NCBI RefSeq assembly: GCF_023343835.1 | Contig: NC_064435.1 | Coordinates: 58,363,634-58,427,633 of the forward strand | Direction of reading: 5' to 3' | DNA length: 64,000 nt | Origin: Lagopus muta | Taxonomy: Eukaryota > Chordata > Aves > Galliformes > Phasianidae | Shown here: in pieces, positions 59,129 to 64,000 of the stretch | Numbering within the stretch: position 1 is the stretch's first letter | How the letters are laid out: every line of letters begins with the position of its first letter | The notes under the pieces: model-generated | Told to the model about the DNA's origin: nothing | Databases searched by the model: none | What the model saw: the letters and a program-made list of their open reading frames with translations, nothing else | Program-made: the position numbers and the translations under genes

Positions 59129-59419
59129 GTAGCAAGTGTTACACTATGAAACCAGAGCCAAGTACCTAATATCCTATACTGACTCTTTAAAATAAAATAC
59201 TCAGTGTTTTGTTTTGTATTTAATTGTCTCCCACAGGTTTTCAGTCATGAAAAGTGAAAATTCATGGTTGAAATGCTGGGGCCCTTTCCCCTTCAAGTCT
59301 GGTCATAGTTATAACTTCTGTGCACAATTTCATCAAGACACTTTTCCTCTGCTCTGCCCCTCAGGAGGTGTTTTGTCCTCTCTCCTGGTTGTGCGCAGAG
59401 GAAGCACAACTGTTTGTTG

Positions 59420-59444
59420 GTGACATTTCTGGTGACATTTCTCC
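59420..59444. repeat. 12-bp tandem duplication
   Basis: GGTGACATTTCT occurs twice in direct succession. It is a minor local duplication. Confidence 0.85.
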
Positions 59445-59583
59445 CATGGGCCCAGTAGCAGAGCTTCAGGTGCCCTCTGCTGCTGTTCATTCTGTTCTGC
59501 TGCAACCTCACCTGAGCAACGCTTCCCTTTGGCTTCCTGGTAGGTAGCATAACCAAAACGGACAACGTGCTTGTACTGCATCA

Positions 59584-59793
59584 GAGAAGGTTCAAACCAG
59601 ATATGAGGAAAAGATTCTTCACCAGAGGGTGCTCCCTGGAATAGGCTCCGCAGGGCAGTGGTTGCTGGAGTTCAAGGAGTATTTGGACACTGTTCTCAGG
59701 CATAAGTTTTGAATTTTGGGTGGTCCTTTGTGAAGCTAGACTCCAAGATTCTTTTGGGTCTCTTGCAACTCAGGATGTTCTGTAATTCTCTGA
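59584..59793 (+). mobile_element. CR1 fragment, separate subfamily
   Basis: Plus-strand CR1 3' end: 'gaaggttcaaaccagatatg', 'gtggttgctggagttcaagg', 'tttggacactgttctcaggc' and 'ttgaattttgggtggtcctt', ending 'ttctgtaattctctg'. The 3' UTR differs from the other copies here, so it belongs to another CR1 lineage. Confidence 0.82.
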
Positions 59794-62221
59794 AAAATAC
59801 ATGGCTATACTAACTTGGTGCTGAATCAACCCAGCTGATGGCTTTAAAGAAATCCTCCATCAGCCAGAAAGACTGATTTGTTTGTTGTGATAGGTGCATC
59901 TGGAGAAAGAGCTTCTGTTACCTAGCAGAGAGAAAATAAAGAGAATAACTCGCAAACATGAAAGCAGAACTGTTACTGCTGCTAGGCCAGAAATGTGGTT
60001 GGTGTATAGTATTGGGGCATGTGATGTCCAGGGGAACAAATTCTCCCCGACTGGAGAGCTATGAAATAGGTTTGGATGAGCCCATTGGCTCTTAAGTTCA
60101 TAATGGTTCTCACATGAGTGATCTTATATGTAGCCCATATAGCAACAGAGCTGGGAATACGTAACTAGCTTCAGTATGTTGCAGATCTTATGGTCTCTGC
60201 GCATTGTTACTATGGGCAGATGGCTGTTTGAATCGATAAAATGGTTTTCCATGTAGAAGAGAATGAAAGTTTCTCCAGGACGTTTCCAGCCATTAAAGAG
60301 ATAATTACTGTACTTTGGGAGAATCTGTGAGCTTTGCACAAGCAAAAAGGGTCAACCTAGGGTCAAATAATGATTTTGTTGTCAGCCTACTAGCCCTGCA
60401 AGCCTTTCAAGACCAGGAAGATCCTTTGCTTCTTTTTCTCTCTGCCTCCTGCTCCTGCAGGAAGCTTCTAGTCAAAATCTAAAGAAGGTAAACACATCCT
60501 TTCTGATCTCTCCATTTGAAATTCACCTTTCTCAGGCTGATATACAAATTGTTCTCATCTGACATCAGCCAGACTTAGTGGATAAGCAGGAATGTCTGCT
60601 TTTCCCCCTTCACTTTATTGTCTGTTCTCAACCCACACTCCCACTTTTAATCTGTTTTGCCTAGCTGCCACTTCTTGTCTGCCACACAGTGAGGATGCGA
60701 GGCAGTGTCTAACTACCTTCTGAGCACTTTGTTGGTATGATCCCTAGCACACTGTGTTCCTAGGAGTCAGTGTAATTTAAATAATAAAAAAAAAAATGCA
60801 CCTCTGTGTAGGAGGAAACACTGAGTTCAGTAAGAGGTGTTTCAAGTCTGTTACATTTCAACTTGCTTAAAGTAAAAAGATTTCAGAGTCCTCTGGAGAA
60901 AAGTCTCCCTTTGAGATGACCATTGAGATGCCCTCTTTCTAAAGGATGGTCTCCCTGAAGCAGGAACTTCTTCGGTTGCTGGATGAATGAGTTTTTTTTC
61001 TCCCTGTAGAAGAAAGGAAATGGAGTCGTACACAACCATACAGAAACACAAAGAAAAGAGCACAAACCCACGCTTAGGCTGATACTTCAGTGGCTCTCTG
61101 AAGAATTAAGTAAGCATTACTTAAAGAAAACTTTGTCCTATAGGGAATGGCTAGATGATTCAAAATAGGATAGGGCCATTTTTTCTTTAACGCTTTCTGG
61201 CCACAAGGTGTCAATCCTCACACACAAGACTAAGGGCTGGTACGCTTTTCTCAAGCTGAACTGTAGCGACGTTTATGGTTCTTCCAAAAACAGTGGCAGT
61301 TGGGGAAATAGGAAGTGGAAAGGTAATACATGTGAAGGATAAGCATAGACCTCACGTGCAGAATCTTCTCCCTTCACCTTATAAGGACATCATGCATGCC
61401 TTGTATTAGATCTGCAGCTGCTCTTACTTAGCTAATAAATAGGTTATATTAAATCTCAATTACCTCATTATATTTCTGCAATACTTCAGTTTATAAGAGA
61501 TGTTAAAAAGCTGACTCTTAAAATATTTTTTTTAACAGGCATGGGGAAAAGGTCACCAAGAAAAGAGAGGACTTTAAAGATGTATCCAGAAACTCTTAAT
61601 GCTTCTGAGTAATGAGTCATGGAACTGTGAGGGAAAAAAAGTAAAGGGAAAGCAAGACCTACAAAAACTTGGTGCCGTTTAAATGTCAGGCAGATTTTCA
61701 ACAGGGCTTCGTTAATGAAATACCATTTTCCCAACTGATGCTGTGTAAACAGCATTTTGTCTTCAGAAATCCTGATGGAGTACTGATAGTCCAGCTGAGG
61801 TATATCAGAAATACTTTTCCCTCCTGCCACAGCTAATGAACAATGAATTCCCTCTAGGTTCATGCAGGGAACATCATTTCCTCTGCGTCCAAGTGCTCAC
61901 CCTGAGTACTGGTGTGGGAGGATAGCACTGAATGGCCCAAAGGGAAAACTCACATTGCACAACATGTGTAATTTAGTGGTGTTTTGAGCTGCCTGTTTCA
62001 GTTCTGCTGTATATTTTTGCACAGTGAGCAAGTGTGTGTTGACTGTTAGTGCTGAGTGAATATGCATGAGTTTACTCTCTACTATGTCATGTTCCTTTCT
62101 GAGGAATAGGAAGGCATTTTTTTCTCTTTAAGGATTCTTTCCTAGGTTGGGAAAAAAAAGAAAGCTTTCTCTGTCCAATCCACAGCAAGACAGTTTCCTT
62201 GTGAACCCGTGCTCCAGATAG
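59794..62221. other. Unique sequence
   Basis: A 125-codon minus frame (61486-61863) is not recognised. No repeats identified. Confidence 0.55.
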
Positions 62222-62480
62222 AGATAGTGATAGGGGAAGAGGAAATGACTTAAAATTAAAAGAGGGGGGATTTAGGTGAAATGTTGGGAAGAAATTCTTT
62301 ACTCACAGGAAGGTGAAGTGCTGGCACAACTGCCCAGAGAAGTTGCAGCTGCCTCATTCCTGCAGGGGTGCAAAGTCAGATTGGATGGGGTCCTGGGCAG
62401 CTGAGCTGGGGGCTGGCAGCCCTGCCCGTGGCAGGAACTAGATTTTCTTTGAGATCCGTTCCAACCTAAGCTATTCTGTG
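62222..62480 (+). mobile_element. CR1 fragment
   Basis: Plus-strand CR1: 'gatagtgataggggaag', 'ggatttaggtgaaatgttgg', 'gaaattctttactcacagg', 'ttggatggggtcctgggcag' and 'ccaacctaagctattctgtg'. Its 3' end faces the 3' end of the next copy 30 bp away. Confidence 0.9.
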
Positions 62481-62510
62481 AAAACGGAAAGACTGAAAAC
62501 AGCATCTTTT

Positions 62511-62600
62511 CATAGAATCACAGAATGGCTTGGGTTGGAACACACCTTAAGGGCCATTCAATTCCAACTTCCCCGTCATAGGCACAGACATCTACTCCTA
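62511..62600 (-). mobile_element. CR1 fragment
   Basis: Minus-strand CR1 3' end: CATAGAATCACAGAATGGC, 'ttgggttggaacacacctt', 'ccattcaattccaactt' and 'cgtcataggcacagacatct'. It is strongly 5' truncated. Confidence 0.88.
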
Positions 62601-64000
62601 GATGAAGTTGATTGGATATACCTTGATAAGAGGTTTGAGATATTAAGGGCACTTTGTACCATGACCACATTTATAGAAGGTAAACATGTGATTTTTATAA
62701 AAGCGTGAGTGGTGCCATATGTTAAGATTACTCACTTAGGTAGCTGTCTCCTGGCATTAATCATATAGTCCTTAGTGATTCCTATGCTTGTTGGCACTGC
62801 TCTTCAGCATGTGAGGCCATCAGATCTGCCAGCTTTGTTGCAATACATTCCCTTGTGTGACAGTACTAGAGCTATTAAGGTCAGCAGGCTGCTGCTGAGA
62901 GCACCAGCTGATGGCCATGCAGCTCTGCAGGCACAGCCAGGATGCGGAGCTTGCTTACCTGACCCTCTATTGCCACTGGTGATGCATGTGATGGAAGAAA
63001 TCCAGCTCAACTGCTGGGAACTTGGCTGAGGTGACAGCTTGAGAAAACCCTTTCTCCTTCAAATGCAGCCTGTTTCATTTGGAATTCATCACTAGATAGC
63101 AAAGACTACAAATGCTGTGAAGTGGTTCTGGGAGAGCAGAGCTGCATTTCAGCAAAGGAAGCAGCAAAATTTAGATGACTCTTCTGACAGAATGAGGAGA
63201 GAAAAAAAAAAAAGATAATTTAATGCCCTTGGTAAAGAAAGACTGTTCCTAAACTGGGTTCAAATGTTACGGTGAACACAAAGGACTTCACCATGCAACT
63301 TTCACACCCTGCCATTTCTCTATACCCCTATCTGACCACAGCACCTGCACTTGGAGAGTTGAGGCTCTCCTGCTGCCTTGTGGCTCAGCAGCACTGGCTC
63401 ATATTGAATGCATTGCGTGAAACAATCTGGCATGTGTTGCATTAAATGCTCTGGCATGTGTTGCACCTCCAAGGCTAATGCATGCGTTTTGTGTGGTAGC
63501 TCCTGGGCTGTTTCTCCTTCTGTGTGTAGCAAGAACGTCTGTCACATTTTCCCTAATGCAGAGGTGAAGGTTTTGTGGCTGAACATCCTTGTTTTGGAAA
63601 TACTGCATCACAGGGGCCTAATTCCTTTGCTGAGAAAGGAAATGAGTCGGCTGGGTGTGTGCAACTGGGAAGAGTGAGGAGGAGTGAAGCCTTTGTGTTT
63701 GCAGCATTTTTTTTCCCTCTTTTTGTTGAATCTGGGCTAAGTAAATAAATCAGGCCAGGAGAGACATGGGATAAAATCTAAAGAACATTTTTATGCACAG
63801 GTAAAGCATAAATAAGCTCTGCCAAAGGCCTAATTGTATCTGTGTTCACACCGAGATGCTGACAACATGCATTTTGCTGCTTATTAAAGAACATTAATTT
63901 CAGATGCCATCTGATGCTAAACTGAAAATAGCTACAGCTACTCCCAGAGCAGCAGCAATAAAATAAAGGCTTGTGGAGCTGCTAGCACACTGTGGAGCAC
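62601..64000. other. Unique sequence to the window end
   Basis: Short overlapping frames at 62775-63029 and 63320-63677. The second set is built on local repeats of 'ctggcatgtgttgca' at 63428 and 63452. No gene or mobile element recognised. Confidence 0.55.

Noticed and set aside
1-64000. CRISPR arrays, operons, IS elements, prophage or bacterial signals
   Set aside because: The base composition, CR1 content and eukaryotic tRNA show a bird nuclear genome; no regularly spaced repeats or prokaryotic genes are present.

Overview
The window looks like intergenic or intronic nuclear DNA from a bird, most likely a galliform (chicken, turkey or quail type). The evidence is about thirty fragments of the avian non-LTR retrotransposon CR1 on both strands. 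Most end at the 3' side in the CR1 terminal octamer (variants of ATTCTATG/ATTCTGTG) and are cut short at the 5' side. There is no operon structure, no bacterial signal, and no protein-coding host gene that I can recognise. The only reading frame with clear family homology is the C-terminal part of the CR1 ORF2 reverse transcriptase at about 41.7-42.3 kb, which is broken.

The clearest functional gene is a complete tRNA-Val(CAC) on the minus strand at 45617-45689. It has intact stems, perfect internal A and B boxes, and a T run just past its 3' end. A minus-strand CR1 abuts the side where the tRNA transcript would end. A second CR1, tipped by an 18-unit TAGAA microsatellite, lies about 200 bp away on the other side.

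Two GC/CpG-rich blocks stand out from the AT-richer background and are the best candidates for promoters or first exons. One is a clear CpG island at about 4.03-4.60 kb. The other is a smaller block at about 51.16-51.50 kb, which on the minus strand lines up a TATA-like box, an ATG in strong Kozak context and a GTAAGT splice donor.

Three plus-strand copies of a 316-339 bp element (28.4, 51.9 and 56.6 kb) share a TGTATGG/TGTAGTGG start, a TTTAA box and a donor-like site followed by a pyrimidine tract and AG. I read them as solitary LTRs of an endogenous-retrovirus-like family. The copy at 51855-52176 is flanked by a 4-bp direct repeat.

Layout: 0-4 kb, sparse sequence with two CR1s; 4-4.6 kb, CpG island; 5-22 kb, scattered CR1s in unique sequence; 22.7-23.1 kb, a probable old diverged CR1; 24-41 kb, unique sequence with CR1s, including one CR1 nested in another at 27.4 kb, and the first LTR copy; 41.7-42.6 kb, the longest CR1; 45.4-46.25 kb, the tRNA and microsatellite cluster; 47-57 kb, unique sequence, the second CpG-rich block and two LTR copies; 57.2 kb, another nested CR1; 59-62.6 kb, CR1s including a tail-to-tail pair; then unique sequence to the end. 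CR1 family names and copy ages would need a repeat-library search.
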